Assembly: GCA_017302255.1 (NCBI GenBank)
Contig: JAFLDV010000004.1
Span: forward strand, 62,001 to 126,000
Reading direction: 5' to 3'
From: Gammaproteobacteria bacterium
Lineage (GTDB): Bacteria > Pseudomonadota > Gammaproteobacteria > Enterobacterales > Alteromonadaceae
DNA: 64,000 nt
Shown here: positions 28,684-37,791 of the stretch, in pieces
Layout: each line of letters opens with the position of its first letter
Numbering within the stretch: position 1 is the first letter of the stretch
Notes under the pieces: generated by a model
The model's input: the letters and a program-made list of their open reading frames with translations, nothing else
What the model was told of the DNA's origin: nothing
Database searches by the model: none
Made by a program: the position numbers and the translations under genes

Positions 28684-29043
28684 TTAGCGGATGTCAGAGG
28701 ATTGCGGGAGCGCCCATTGGCCTTTGATCAGCGCTTCCTTTTTCGCTTTTGCTAGCTGCTTGATTTGGTATTCCAATTGGCTGGCGTGGCTCTTATTCTC
28801 AGCTTCTAGCTGCCAGACTAAAGCTAACGGACCTTTGCCGCGCAGTGCTTTTGCGCCACCAACAAGAACTCCTTGGTGTTGGCGTAAACGGCGCTCAGGA
28901 TCTGTGCTGATCCCTGCATATAGAGCACCACTTTGCATCCGCACCAGATAGACGAACCACGTCTGCTGTGATGCCGAGCTTGCTTCTGCTATACTCTCGG
29001 GCGAATTTTCTGCCGGTGGCGGGTTGATGTTGTGGTCTGTCAA
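28684..29043 (-). CDS. GIY-YIG nuclease-superfamily protein
   Basis: The 119-residue protein has an unusually long polar N-terminus (about 27 residues). A compact GIY-YIG domain follows: WFVYLVRMQSGALYAGISTDPERRLRQHQ, LVWQLEAENKSHASQLEYQIKQLAKAKKEALI. It resembles E. coli YhbQ, a small nuclease-like protein. The likely start is a TTG at 29043, since no ATG lies upstream of the domain. The gene is divergent from rhlE, 59 bases away. Confidence 0.83.
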   Translation of the reverse strand: MTDHNINPPPAENSPESIAEASSASQQTWFVYLVRMQSGALYAGISTDPERRLRQHQGVLVGGAKALRGKGPLALVWQLEAENKSHASQLEYQIKQLAKAKKEALIKGQWALPQSSDIR

Positions 29044-29102
29044 ATCCGTTTCCCGTCTGTGTTTAGATTTTGGCCGCCAATTGGCCAGCGTGTTGAGGTG
29101 TT

Positions 29103-30389
29103 ATGTTATTTACCGATCTGGGGCTTGCGCCTGCTATTCTAACGGCTGTTGCTGAACAGGGCTACCAAACACCAACGCCTATTCAGCAAAAGACTATTCC
29201 GGTGATTTTGCAGGGCAAAGATGTTCTAGGTGGGGCGCAAACAGGAACTGGAAAAACTGCCGCTTTCACTTTGCCTATTTTGCAAATGTTGCAGGAAGAA
29301 GCGAAACCTCTGCAACCTAAACAAGTTCGATGCCTGATTTTAACGCCAACCCGTGAACTTGCTGTGCAAGTCGCTGATAATGTTGCCGCTTATGCTCGCC
29401 ATTTACCGCTTCGTACTGCAGTTTTTTATGGCGGTGTATCGGTAAATCCACAACTGGAACAGGCTGCCCTCGGCCTCGATATCCTGATTGCAACGCCCGG
29501 ACGGCTGTTAGATCACTTGCATCAGCAGAGTATCAGCTTGTACCAACTCGAAGTGTTAGTGCTCGATGAGGCTGACCGGATGCTCGATATGGGCTTTATT
29601 CACGATATTAAACGCATCATGGCAAAGTTGCCGGAAAAGCGGCAGACCCTGTTTTTTTCTGCAACATTTTCAAATGATATTAAAGCGTTAGCTGATACGT
29701 TGCTCAACGAACCGGTTTTAGTTGAGGTCGCCAAAGCAAACTCGGCCTCAGCGCAAGTAGAACAACTTGCCTTTCGTGTTGACTCCCAACGTAAGCGAGA
29801 GCTGATTTCTGAGGTTATCGGCAAACGCAATTGGCAACAGGTGCTGATTTTTAGTCGTACCAAGTTTGGTGCGGATCGGCTTAGCAAACAATTGCAGCAA
29901 GATGGCATCGACGCTCAGGCTATCCATGGTGATAAAAGCCAAGGCCATCGCACTAAGGTGTTGCAAGATTTCAAAGCGGGTAAGTTACGGGTATTGGTCG
30001 CGACCGATGTCGCGGCACGGGGTTTGGATATCGAAGACTTACCGATAGTGGTGAATTTCGATTTGCCGCATCAGGCTGAAGATTACGTGCACCGGATTGG
30101 TCGTACTGGTCGCGCTGGCAAGTTTGGTCTTGCGGTAACTTTGGTCACTCCGGATGATTTGTGGATGCTTAAAGAAATCGAGTTGTTGATTAAACAAGTG
30201 ATTACACAGCAAGTGTTACCGGGCTATGAGCATGATCCGCGGTTTAACCACTCAAGCAAAGGCACGCATAAGTCGGCTGAAGAACAAGAAGCATCGCAAG
30301 TGAAAAAGAAACTGTCGAATAACCGAAAGTTATCCATCGAAAAATCGAAGTTAAGAGCTATCGCATTAGGCAAAAAGCGCGCGCAATAA
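29103..30389 (+). CDS. rhlE: DEAD-box ATP-dependent RNA helicase RhlE
   Basis: RhlE remodels RNA during ribosome assembly and mRNA decay. The 428-residue helicase has the Q motif ([13 protein letters not shown]), [34 protein letters not shown], and the second-domain motifs [10 protein letters not shown] and [10 protein letters not shown]. It ends with a lysine-rich tail. DNA-level start: GAGGTG precedes the ATG. E. coli RhlE is 454 residues; the core is the same. It ends 28 bases before the convergent GNAT gene. Confidence 0.93.
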   Translation: MLFTDLGLAPAILTAVAEQGYQTPTPIQQKTIPVILQGKDVLGGAQTGTGKTAAFTLPILQMLQEEAKPLQPKQVRCLILTPTRELAVQVADNVAAYARHLPLRTAVFYGGVSVNPQLEQAALGLDILIATPGRLLDHLHQQSISLYQLEVLVLDEADRMLDMGFIHDIKRIMAKLPEKRQTLFFSATFSNDIKALADTLLNEPVLVEVAKANSASAQVEQLAFRVDSQRKRELISEVIGKRNWQQVLIFSRTKFGADRLSKQLQQDGIDAQAIHGDKSQGHRTKVLQDFKAGKLRVLVATDVAARGLDIEDLPIVVNFDLPHQAEDYVHRIGRTGRAGKFGLAVTLVTPDDLWMLKEIELLIKQVITQQVLPGYEHDPRFNHSSKGTHKSAEEQEASQVKKKLSNNRKLSIEKSKLRAIALGKKRAQ

Positions 30390-30417
30390 CGCGCGCTGTT
30401 AAGCATTATGGCGGCTC

Positions 30418-30939
30418 TTAACCATCTACCGGCGTGTTAGGGGTCGCAAGCGTTAGTTGATAAAATGCCAGATCCAGCCAACGGCCAAATTTGAAGCCTG
30501 CTTGGCTGATGGTTCCACTGTGTACAAAGCCATATTTCTGATGCAGCGCTATGCTGCCGCTGTTTTCCGCATCAATACCACCAATTAATAAGTGATACTG
30601 CTGAGCGGTTGCGGCAGCAATAAGCTCAGCTAAAATCTGGCTGCCATAGCCCATACCTTGATGATCTGGGTGCACATATACCGAATGTTCAACCGAGTAT
30701 TTAAACGCTGGAAAAGCTCGAAAGGTGCCATAACTGCCAAAGGCGACGAGTTGGCCTGCCGCATTTCGCAAACCAATCACCGGGAAATTCCCAGCTGTCT
30801 TGTTTTGAAACCACTGCTGCATGGTCGCCATAGTCCGTGGCTGGTATTCGTAAAGGGCAGTGGTATTGAGGATTGCATGGTTGAAAATCGTTAAGATTTC
30901 AGCAGCCTCAGAATCAAACTGACAAGCAATAAACGACAT
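30418..30939 (-). CDS. GNAT N-acetyltransferase, phosphinothricin acetyltransferase-like
   Basis: The 173-residue protein is one GNAT domain. EILTIFNHAILNTTALYEY and VEHSVYVHPDHQGMGYGSQIL are typical of the Pat/MddA group, which acetylates methionine sulfoximine-like amino acid analogues or free amino acids. GGIDAENSGSIALHQKYGFV supplies the acetyl-CoA and C-terminal motifs. The true substrate is uncertain. It lies 27 bases upstream of, and on the same strand as, no partner; ppiC is transcribed toward it from the right on the same strand. Confidence 0.85.
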   Translation of the reverse strand: MSFIACQFDSEAAEILTIFNHAILNTTALYEYQPRTMATMQQWFQNKTAGNFPVIGLRNAAGQLVAFGSYGTFRAFPAFKYSVEHSVYVHPDHQGMGYGSQILAELIAAATAQQYHLLIGGIDAENSGSIALHQKYGFVHSGTISQAGFKFGRWLDLAFYQLTLATPNTPVDG

Positions 30940-30965
30940 ATCCGTCCTTGCAAAAGCCGCGCAGT

Positions 30966-31244
30966 CTAGGCGCGGTATAAGGTTTTGATCAGATGAAACC
31001 CAAATTGGGTTTTCACTGGACCATGAATTTCCAATACTGGCTTTTTAAACACGACATCATCGAAGGCTTTGACCATTTGACCTGGTCGAAACTCACCTAA
31101 ATCACCGCCTCTTTTTCCTGATGGGCATAGTGAATGTTTTTTTGCCAGTTGTGCAAAGTTAGCTCCTTTGAGCAACTGCTGCTTTAACTGTTCTGCTTCC
31201 TGCAGGGATTTGACCAGAATATGACAGGCACAGGCTTTTGCCAT
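30966..31244 (-). CDS. ppiC: Parvulin-type peptidyl-prolyl cis-trans isomerase
   Basis: PpiC is a small cytoplasmic parvulin. The 92-residue protein is a single rotamase domain: [39 protein letters not shown], and [13 protein letters not shown]. Size equals E. coli PpiC (93 residues). AGGAG lies before the ATG. It is 26 bases upstream of the GNAT gene, so the two may be cotranscribed. Confidence 0.93.
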   Translation of the reverse strand: MAKACACHILVKSLQEAEQLKQQLLKGANFAQLAKKHSLCPSGKRGGDLGEFRPGQMVKAFDDVVFKKPVLEIHGPVKTQFGFHLIKTLYRA

Positions 31245-31453
31245 GGTGCGACTCCTACCAAAACTACACAGGACAACCTAAGGACGTACACCCTAGAAGG
31301 GCCGACAGTTTAATAGATATTTCGGCGAGACAAAAGCATCAGTTTGCATTCAATTTTGTGTGTTTTTTTTGAGCAATTTGTTTTTTGGTGATATGGTACG
31401 ATGAGTTCAGAGTAACGCGTTGTTTTATAAAAATAAAAAATGGAGAGAAAGCT

Positions 31454-33274
31454 ATGTGGAAGTGGATTGGGCGACTACTGTTGCTGATGATTTTAGCAAT
31501 AGTGGGTTTTGCCGTGAATGCGATCTGGTTTAAACCGGTATCAATTCGAGTGTTTTATGAGCGAGTGTTTTTGGAATATGGTTTAGAAAGTCCAGAATTA
31601 CTCAGTACTTTACGCATTTTGGAATCAGTCGGTATTCGGGGACACAATGCCAAACTTGATGATCGCTCTGCGCTAGCGGGCGACCAACAAATCGCAAAGT
31701 TAAAAACCGATTTGGCAACTCTGCGCAGTTATTCGCGAGATGATATGAGCGATGCCGATAAGCTCAATTTTGATATGCTGGAATGGTTCCTGGCTCACCA
31801 AGCGGACGGCGAGCAATGGCGATATCATCAATATCCGGTGAATCAACTATTCGGTGTACAGGCCGAGCTGCCGAAATTTATGTTATCTGTTCACCAAATC
31901 AGCGATGTGACTGATGCCGAGTATTACGTTGCCCGGCTTCAGCAATTTCAACGGGTGCTCACTGAAGTTGTGGAAGATCTTAAGATTCGCCAGCAAAAGG
32001 GCGTGATCCCTCCGCGCTTTGTGCTTGATAAAGTGCTGGCGCAATTGAGCGCTTTTGTCACAGATGCGCCGGAAAAACAGCTGTTGTACGTGCATCTCCA
32101 AGATAAATTAGCGACGATGACTGAAATTTCTGCTGCCGACAAAGAACGGTTACTGCTAGACGCAAAACAAGCAATGACGCAATCAGTGATCCCTGGGTAT
32201 CAGCATTTGGTTGATTTCTTGACGCAACAACGGCAGTTAGCGAACACTGACGATGGGATTTGGAAACTGCCCAATGGCGATGCTTATTATGCCTATCTGT
32301 TAAAACAACACACCACGACTAGCCTGAAACCCGAGCAGATCCATCAGTTGGGCGTAGCAGAAGTTGCTCGTATTCAAGCTGAGATGATGAAAATCCTGCA
32401 AAGTTTACCAACACCTGTTGCTGGGGATACGGTTGCGCAAAAGATGTCGGCGCTTGCTGAACTGCCACAAATGCAATACGCCGACAGTGATGAAGGGCGA
32501 GCGCAAATTCTGGCGGATTATAAATTGATCCTCAAGGATATTGATAGCCGCTTAGAGCCTGCATTTATCAAACGGCCAAAAGCAGAACTGGATGTGCAAC
32601 GTGTGCCAGAGTTTAGTGAAAAAACTGCGCCTGGTGCTTACTACAACATGCCAGCCTTGGATGGTTCGCGCCCAGGGATTTTCTTTGCCAATTTGTATGA
32701 TGTCCTTGCAACACCGAAGTTTGGTATGAAAACTTTGGCTGTGCATGAAGGGATCCCAGGACACCATTTCCAAATTGCTTTGCAACAAGAACTGAGCGGC
32801 TTACCTACTTTCCGTAAACTGCTGCCGTTTACCGTATTTGCTGAAGGTTGGGCGCTTTATACCGAACAGTTGATGGCTGAACTTGGTTTGTACCACAACG
32901 ATCCGTACGGCGATTTAGGTCGGTTACAAGGCGAACTGTTCCGCTCTATCCGTTTGGTTGTCGATACCGGTATTCACCACAAACGTTGGACTCGCGAACA
33001 AGCTATCGCCTATATGAGCGAAAATGCTGGGATGGCAAAAAGTGATGTGGAAGCTGAAATTGAACGTTACATCGTGATGCCAGGCCAAGCTTGTGCTTAT
33101 AAAATTGGGATGTTGAAGCTGCTTGAACTTCGCACCAAGGCGCAAACTGCACTGGGTGATAAGTTCAAACTGACAGAGTTCCATCAAACCATTTTGCAAA
33201 ATGGTTCTATGCCGCTTGAGTTACTTGAACGCGTTGTTGATGGGTATATTGCGACGCATCAAGTTGCTAAATAG
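31454..33274 (+). CDS. DUF885 family protein, putative membrane-anchored metallopeptidase
   Basis: The 606-residue protein starts with a membrane anchor (residues 5-23) and then a long helical region. The DUF885 motifs are visible: HEGIPGHHFQIALQQ, which resembles a zinc site, and FAEGWALYTEQL. It also has RLVVDTGIHHKRWTREQAI and VMPGQACAYKIG. Family members are thought to be zinc-dependent carboxypeptidase-like enzymes, but few are characterised. I start at ATG 31454, where GAGAGAAAG lies upstream; the ORF extends 69 bases further without a good start. No partner genes are evident. Confidence 0.85.
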   Translation: MWKWIGRLLLLMILAIVGFAVNAIWFKPVSIRVFYERVFLEYGLESPELLSTLRILESVGIRGHNAKLDDRSALAGDQQIAKLKTDLATLRSYSRDDMSDADKLNFDMLEWFLAHQADGEQWRYHQYPVNQLFGVQAELPKFMLSVHQISDVTDAEYYVARLQQFQRVLTEVVEDLKIRQQKGVIPPRFVLDKVLAQLSAFVTDAPEKQLLYVHLQDKLATMTEISAADKERLLLDAKQAMTQSVIPGYQHLVDFLTQQRQLANTDDGIWKLPNGDAYYAYLLKQHTTTSLKPEQIHQLGVAEVARIQAEMMKILQSLPTPVAGDTVAQKMSALAELPQMQYADSDEGRAQILADYKLILKDIDSRLEPAFIKRPKAELDVQRVPEFSEKTAPGAYYNMPALDGSRPGIFFANLYDVLATPKFGMKTLAVHEGIPGHHFQIALQQELSGLPTFRKLLPFTVFAEGWALYTEQLMAELGLYHNDPYGDLGRLQGELFRSIRLVVDTGIHHKRWTREQAIAYMSENAGMAKSDVEAEIERYIVMPGQACAYKIGMLKLLELRTKAQTALGDKFKLTEFHQTILQNGSMPLELLERVVDGYIATHQVAK

Positions 33275-33305
33275 CAAAAACTTCAGGTTGGATGCCAAAC
33301 GCTCC

Positions 33306-33334
33306 GGAATGCATTTATCGATTTAATGCATTCC
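33306..33334 (+). terminator. Hairpin after the DUF885 gene
   Basis: GGAATGCATT pairs with AATGCATTCC around a nine-base loop 31 bases past the stop. The T run is weak, so terminator function is uncertain. Confidence 0.4.
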
Positions 33335-33363
33335 AAATGCTTTTAGCAGCTATTGGGATAGTA

Positions 33364-33394
33364 AAAGCTCAACGGCATGTGGCCGTTGAGCTTT
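33364..33394 (-). terminator. Terminator of aguA
   Basis: AAAGCTCAACGGC pairs with GCCGTTGAGCTTT around ATGTG. On the minus strand it begins six bases after the aguA stop and ends in a short T run. Confidence 0.75.
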
Positions 33395-33399
33395 GCAAA

Positions 33400-34533
33400 T
33401 TAACGCGGTTGTTGCTGGGTAATACAATGAATATTACCGCCACCTAACAGAATTTCACGACCAGGCACAGTCACTACTTGGTGCTCTGGAAATAATTCCG
33501 TCAGTTTGGTAATAGCCACTTGATCCATTGGATCATCAAATGTTGGCAGGACGAGGCCGCCATTACACAAATAGAAATTAATGTAAGAGCCAGCTAAACG
33601 AGCTTCTGCTTCCCGTGGCACTGCTGCACCAGTTAAATCGACACTGGCGTATTCTTCAGCTTTAGCCAGTAAAGGGCCGGGAACAGGCAGTTTATGGACG
33701 ATAAATGGCCGACCTTTAGCGTCAGTGCTTTGTTCGAGCACTGTTAATGCGGCGCGTGAGCGTGCATATTGCGGGTCGTTTTCATCGTCAGTCCAAGCCA
33801 ATAGCACTTCACCTGGACGGACAAAACAGCACATGTTATCGACATGGCCGTCAGTTTCGTCGTTGAAAATGCCTTCTTCTAACCAAATCACTTTATCGAT
33901 GCCGAGATAATCCGCCAATTTTTGTTCAATTTGCGTTTTCGACAGCGATGAATTGCGATTTGGATTGAGTAAGCATTCTGCAGTCGTCAGCAATGTGCCT
34001 TCGCCATCAGTATGGATGGCGCCGCCTTCAAGAATGAAATCGTCGGTGCGATAGCGAGGTAAACCCTCGATATTCAACACTTTTTGCGCAACTTGGTCGT
34101 CTAAATCCCAAGGGAAATATAAACCGCCGTTTAATCCGCCCCAAGCGTTAAACGTCCAATCTACACCACGAACTTCACTGCCGTTGGTGACAAAAGTTGG
34201 GCCAGTGTCACGACACCAAGCGTCATTATTGCTCACTTCCACTACGCGGATCGGGAACTTGCTTGCTTCTGCTGCTAATTGCGCTTGGGCATTGGCAAAT
34301 TGCCGAGCTGAAACCATTACCGTCACCGGCTCGAAGCGAGCGATGGCGTGGATCACAGCGCAAAACGCTTGTTGTGCAGGTTTTGCACCTAACCGCCAGT
34401 TATCGGTGCGCTCAGGCCAAACCATCCAGGTTTGGCTATGCGGCGCCCATTCGGCTGGCATGTAAAAGCCATCAGCACGCGGCGTAGTGGTCAAGGGTTG
34501 ACCTAAGTGGGTGTTTAACATTGGGGCCGCCAT
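33400..34533 (-). CDS. aguA: Agmatine deiminase
   Basis: AguA converts agmatine to N-carbamoylputrescine. The protein has [48 protein letters not shown] and [13 protein letters not shown] with the catalytic cysteine near the C-terminus. I start at the ATG at 34533, one base after the aguB stop; an ATG at 34569 lies inside aguB and one at 34521 is also possible. None has a strong Shine-Dalgarno, so translation may be coupled to aguB. It forms an operon with aguB; the arginine decarboxylase gene is not in the window. Confidence 0.93.
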   Translation of the reverse strand: MAAPMLNTHLGQPLTTTPRADGFYMPAEWAPHSQTWMVWPERTDNWRLGAKPAQQAFCAVIHAIARFEPVTVMVSARQFANAQAQLAAEASKFPIRVVEVSNNDAWCRDTGPTFVTNGSEVRGVDWTFNAWGGLNGGLYFPWDLDDQVAQKVLNIEGLPRYRTDDFILEGGAIHTDGEGTLLTTAECLLNPNRNSSLSKTQIEQKLADYLGIDKVIWLEEGIFNDETDGHVDNMCCFVRPGEVLLAWTDDENDPQYARSRAALTVLEQSTDAKGRPFIVHKLPVPGPLLAKAEEYASVDLTGAAVPREAEARLAGSYINFYLCNGGLVLPTFDDPMDQVAITKLTELFPEHQVVTVPGREILLGGGNIHCITQQQPR

Positions 34534-34534
34534 G

Positions 34535-35425
34535 TTAATTGTTGCCAGTCGTTGGCGTAGTTTTGCCATCTTTGGTCAACAATGCACCGTATAAATCGAT
34601 ACGACGGTCACGGTAAACACCCCAACCACGACGATTTTTCGCAACTTGGTCTAAATCGAAGGTGTGAACCAATACCGCTTCGCTGACTTCGTCGGCTTCT
34701 TGTACTTTCGCACCATACTCGTTGGCAATAAATGAGCTGCCGTAGAAGGTAATAGCAAAATCGTCTTCTGTTTCACGACCGATACGGTTTGATGCAATTA
34801 ATGGCACCAAGTTCGCCGCTGCGTGGCCTTGTTGAGTACGTTGCCAGTGATCGCGTGAATTCACGTTAGTGTCGTGTGGCTCGGTACCAATTGCTGTTGG
34901 GTAGAATAATAATTCTGCGCCCATTAATGCCATGCTGCGCGCACACTCTGGAAACCATTGATCCCAGCAAATGCCGATGCCGATTTTTGCATAAGCGGTA
35001 TCCCAGACTTTAAAGCCGGTATCACCAGGGGTGAAATAGAATTTTTCGCTGTAACCCGGGCCATCAGGGATATGGCTCTTGCGGTAAGTGCCAAGGTATG
35101 AACCATCTGCATCAATCACAGCAACGCTGTTGTAGAAGCAGTTGCCAGCTTTTTCATAAAAGCTGATTGGCAATACGACTTTTAATTCCTTCGCAACTTT
35201 AGTGAAATGCTTGATGGCAGCGTTGTCTTCCACTGTGGTTGCGAAATCAAGATAATGTTCTTTTTGCTTTTGGCAGAAGTAATTACGCTCAAATAATTCC
35301 TGTAACAGGATAATTTGGGCGCCTTGGCTTGCTGCTTCGCGCACTAATTTATCGCCACGGGCGATGTTTTCTTCCACATTCCAGCCACCAATCATTTGGG
35401 TAGCGGCAACAGTCACTTCACGCAT
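34535..35425 (-). CDS. aguB: N-carbamoylputrescine amidase
   Basis: AguB hydrolyses N-carbamoylputrescine to putrescine. The 296-residue nitrilase-superfamily protein shows the catalytic triad: Glu in [11 protein letters not shown], Lys in [11 protein letters not shown], Cys in [12 protein letters not shown]. The ATG at 35425 has CAGGAGA upstream and starts [11 protein letters not shown], as in homologues; an ATG at 35461 adds 12 residues without homology. It is the first gene of the agu operon. Confidence 0.95.
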   Translation of the reverse strand: MREVTVAATQMIGGWNVEENIARGDKLVREAASQGAQIILLQELFERNYFCQKQKEHYLDFATTVEDNAAIKHFTKVAKELKVVLPISFYEKAGNCFYNSVAVIDADGSYLGTYRKSHIPDGPGYSEKFYFTPGDTGFKVWDTAYAKIGIGICWDQWFPECARSMALMGAELLFYPTAIGTEPHDTNVNSRDHWQRTQQGHAAANLVPLIASNRIGRETEDDFAITFYGSSFIANEYGAKVQEADEVSEAVLVHTFDLDQVAKNRRGWGVYRDRRIDLYGALLTKDGKTTPTTGNN

Positions 35426-35813
35426 GTAAAGATCTCCTGGCAAAAGATAATAAATAGACACATTACTTTAGTCAGTTTCAACCGCGACAGCAAAATTGTC
35501 CGGCGGGAATGGGCTGAGCATAATGCAGTTTGGCCGCGCAAAATGCCGGAATTTTCACCCTAGGTCAATGAAATTTTTCGGAAAATCGCCGGTTTTGTTA
35601 TATCTGAATTATCTGGGAATTTCTATGCAAAAAACTCGGATATTCAGTTGTTTTCTATGCGCCTTTTATTCATATCAATTCAAGTCCAAGTTTAGACAAA
35701 ACCATGCCTAAACAAAGTGCAGGCCAACTGGGATTAAATTGTGATCCAGCGCAGAGAATTTGCAATATTCTCAGTTAGAATACCGACATCTGATAAAGGA
35801 TAGATGACAGCAA
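35426..35813. other. Intergenic region between aguB and ubiF
   Basis: This 388-base region separates two divergent genes and should contain both promoters. A 71-codon frame at 35496-35711 has no Shine-Dalgarno and no protein-like composition, so I do not call it. I see no hairpin or repeat that stands out. Confidence 0.5.
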
Positions 35814-36977
35814 ATGAAATTTGATATCGCGGTAGTTGGTGGCGGCATGGTCGGCGCATCTTTTGCCCTTAAACTCGCTCAAGCCGGTCTTTCAGTTGTG
35901 TTGTTGGAAAAACATCCGGCAAAAGCCGTCAGCAAGGACGACAGTTTTGATCTGCGGATAAGTGCAATTAATCGACGCAGTGAAACTTGGTTGCGTGAAC
36001 TCGGCGCTTGGCAACTAATGCACCCTGAGCGGATTTGCGTTTATCAGCAATTACGCGCTTTTGAGCAAGAACAGCCGCCACTGGATTTTACGGCTGCCGA
36101 AATTGCAGAGCCATACTTGGGCCACATGGTAGAAAATAACCAGATCCAGGCCGCGTTATGGCAGCAATTTCCAACCACTTTGACAACCTTATGTCCGGCC
36201 ACTGTCAATTCAATCCAACATCATCCGGACTTTGTCAGTTTAAAAACCGAAGAGCACGGTGAAATTATCGCGAAGTTGGTGATAGGTGCTGATGGCGCCA
36301 ATTCGCAAATTCGGCAGTTAGCGGGTATCGGCAGCAACGGCTGGCAATACCAACAAGCCTGCATGCTCATTCATATTCAAACGGCGTACCCGCATCTAGA
36401 AATGACTTGGCAGCAGTTCACCGAACAAGGCCCTCGAGCTTATCTGCCACTACCTGGCCATGACGGATCATTGGTGTGGTATGACGATGCCAATCGCATC
36501 GCGCAACTAGCGGCAATGAGCACAGAGCAACTTCATCGAGAAATCACGCAGCATTTTCCGCAGAGACTTGGCGAGTTTACCGTGTTGAAACAAGCATGGT
36601 TTCCATTGGTTCGAAGTGACGCCAATCAATATGTCAAAGGCCGCGTTGTATTGATGGGTGATGCCGCGCACACCATTAACCCATTAGCCGGGCAGGGAGT
36701 TAATCTAGGCTTCGCTGATGCGCAGTTATTTGCACAGTTACTTATTGAAGCCTGGCAAAAGGGCGAAGATTTAGCATCACAACGGGTATTATCGAGTTAT
36801 CAGCGACAACGCAAAATCGCCAATCTAACAATGATGTCGGCGATGGATGTGTTTTATCAGGTATTTAAAAGCGAATTAGCACCAGTTCGGCAGATCCGGC
36901 GTTTAGGTTTAGCCTTAGCCGCTAAAGCGGGACCGTTAAAAGCTTGGGTTGGTAAATATGCTGCAGGCGTCAAATAA
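35814..36977 (+). CDS. ubiF: 3-demethoxyubiquinol 3-hydroxylase (UbiF-like FAD monooxygenase)
   Basis: UbiF performs the last ring hydroxylation in aerobic ubiquinone synthesis. The 387-residue protein has the FAD motifs IAVVGGGMVGASFALKLAQ, VIGADGANSQIRQ and LMGDAAHTINPLAGQGVNLG. Comparison with remembered E. coli UbiF shows close agreement at YQQACMLI, TWQQFTEQGPRAYLPL and MDVFYQVF, more than with UbiH or UbiI. It is a single gene followed by a hairpin terminator. Confidence 0.86.
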   Translation: MKFDIAVVGGGMVGASFALKLAQAGLSVVLLEKHPAKAVSKDDSFDLRISAINRRSETWLRELGAWQLMHPERICVYQQLRAFEQEQPPLDFTAAEIAEPYLGHMVENNQIQAALWQQFPTTLTTLCPATVNSIQHHPDFVSLKTEEHGEIIAKLVIGADGANSQIRQLAGIGSNGWQYQQACMLIHIQTAYPHLEMTWQQFTEQGPRAYLPLPGHDGSLVWYDDANRIAQLAAMSTEQLHREITQHFPQRLGEFTVLKQAWFPLVRSDANQYVKGRVVLMGDAAHTINPLAGQGVNLGFADAQLFAQLLIEAWQKGEDLASQRVLSSYQRQRKIANLTMMSAMDVFYQVFKSELAPVRQIRRLGLALAAKAGPLKAWVGKYAAGVK

Positions 36978-37004
36978 CGCTGATTTTTGCTGAGATAATA
37001 ACTA

Positions 37005-37034
37005 GGGCCACTCAATTGCAGTGGCCTTTATTTT
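37005..37034 (+). terminator. Terminator after ubiF
   Basis: GGCCACT pairs with AGTGGCC around a seven-base loop and is followed by TTTATTTTT. Confidence 0.75.
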
Positions 37035-37071
37035 TGCGCTAACCAGAGCGGGGGATTGAAGACCCAGAAAA

Positions 37072-37095
37072 GAAAAACCCAGCCGAAGCTGGGTT
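37072..37095 (-). terminator. Terminator of the Met-Leu-Gln-Gln tRNA cluster
   Basis: On the minus strand AACCCAGC, loop TTCG, GCTGGGTT is followed by TTTCT. It lies nine bases beyond the last tRNA-Gln. Confidence 0.85.
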
Positions 37096-37104
37096 ATCAA
37101 ATTA

Positions 37105-37179
37105 TGGCAGGGGTACAGGGATTCGAACCCCAGAATGGCGGGATCAAAACCCGCTGCCTTACCGCTTGGCTATACCCCT
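37105..37179 (-). tRNA. tRNA-Gln (UUG), copy 2
   Basis: A full cloverleaf of 75 bases including encoded CCA. Acceptor AGGGGTA pairs with TACCCCT. The anticodon loop reads TTTTGAT with anticodon TTG, and the T arm has GGTTCGAATCC. It is identical to the copy 133 bases upstream in the transcript and is the last tRNA of the cluster. Confidence 0.96.
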
Positions 37180-37237
37180 GCAGAAACACATGTGGCTGTA
37201 TTGTATGAACTGATGACCATACTGCCACTAAAATTAA

Positions 37238-37312
37238 TGGCAGGGGTACAGGGATTCGAACCCCAGAATGGCGGGATCAAAACCCGCTGCCTTACCGCTT
37301 GGCTATACCCCT
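37238..37312 (-). tRNA. tRNA-Gln (UUG), copy 1
   Basis: Identical in sequence to the copy at 37105-37179, with anticodon TTG and encoded CCA. The flanking CTGCAGAAAC on its 5' side is also repeated beside the other copy, which indicates a tandem duplication of about 133 bases. Confidence 0.96.
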
Positions 37313-37340
37313 GCAGAAACTGCAGAATTCTTTACTTGCT

Positions 37341-37425
37341 TGGTGCGGAAAGAGAGACTCGAACTCTCACGCCTCGCGGCGCTGGAACCTAAATCCAGTG
37401 CGTCTACCAATTTCGCCATTTCCGC
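37341..37425 (-). tRNA. tRNA-Leu (UAG)
   Basis: An 85-base tRNA with a long variable arm (CGCCGCGAGGCG), acceptor GCGGAAA/TTTCCGC, anticodon TAG in loop TTTAGGT, and encoded CCA. It is second in the transcript after tRNA-Met. Confidence 0.96.
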
Positions 37426-37449
37426 ATACACAGACGAACAACGCTTAAG

Positions 37450-37526
37450 TGGTGGCTACAGCGGGAATCGAACCTGCGACCCCAGCATTATGAGTGCTGT
37501 GCTCTAACCAGCTGAGCTATGTAGCC
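37450..37526 (-). tRNA. tRNA-Met (CAU), elongator type
   Basis: A 77-base tRNA with acceptor GGCTACA/TGTAGCC, anticodon CAT in loop CTCATAA, and encoded CCA. The paired first acceptor base (G-C at the end) and D arm resemble elongator tRNA-Met rather than the initiator. It is first in the transcript; the order Met-Leu-Gln-Gln matches the start of the E. coli metT operon. Confidence 0.94.
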
Positions 37527-37560
37527 ACTATGTCTTAGTTGTCCTAAGCAAGTGCCGCGT

Positions 37561-37589
37561 ATTATCCAGATGCAGCCTATGGGCGTCAA
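37561..37589 (-). promoter_or_regulatory. Sigma-70 promoter of the tRNA cluster
   Basis: On the minus strand TTGACG (37589-37584) and GATAAT (37566-37561) are spaced by 17 bases and followed by the G/C-rich discriminator ACGCGGCAC, as in stable-RNA promoters under stringent control. The tRNA-Met starts about 35 bases downstream. Confidence 0.85.
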
Positions 37590-37791
37590 CCGTTTTTTTC
37601 CGCGTTTTTTTGATTTTCTGTTCGTTCGCTGAAATTATGCGCAGCTTGGTGGAATTGGCAGCAGCGAATAGGCCTTTGGTCGCCTGATTGGGTTATTTAT
37701 TGTCTTTTCAGGGTAAATTGCCTTAGCATGGCCCGACGCCTTTTGCCGGCTGAAGACGCCCATAAAAATATAAATAACCAAGGAAATTTTG

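Noticed and set aside
35496..35711. 71-codon frame in the aguB-ubiF gap
   Set aside because: Its residues are random-looking (many Cys, Phe, Ser, Arg) and there is no ribosome site; it lies in a divergent promoter region.
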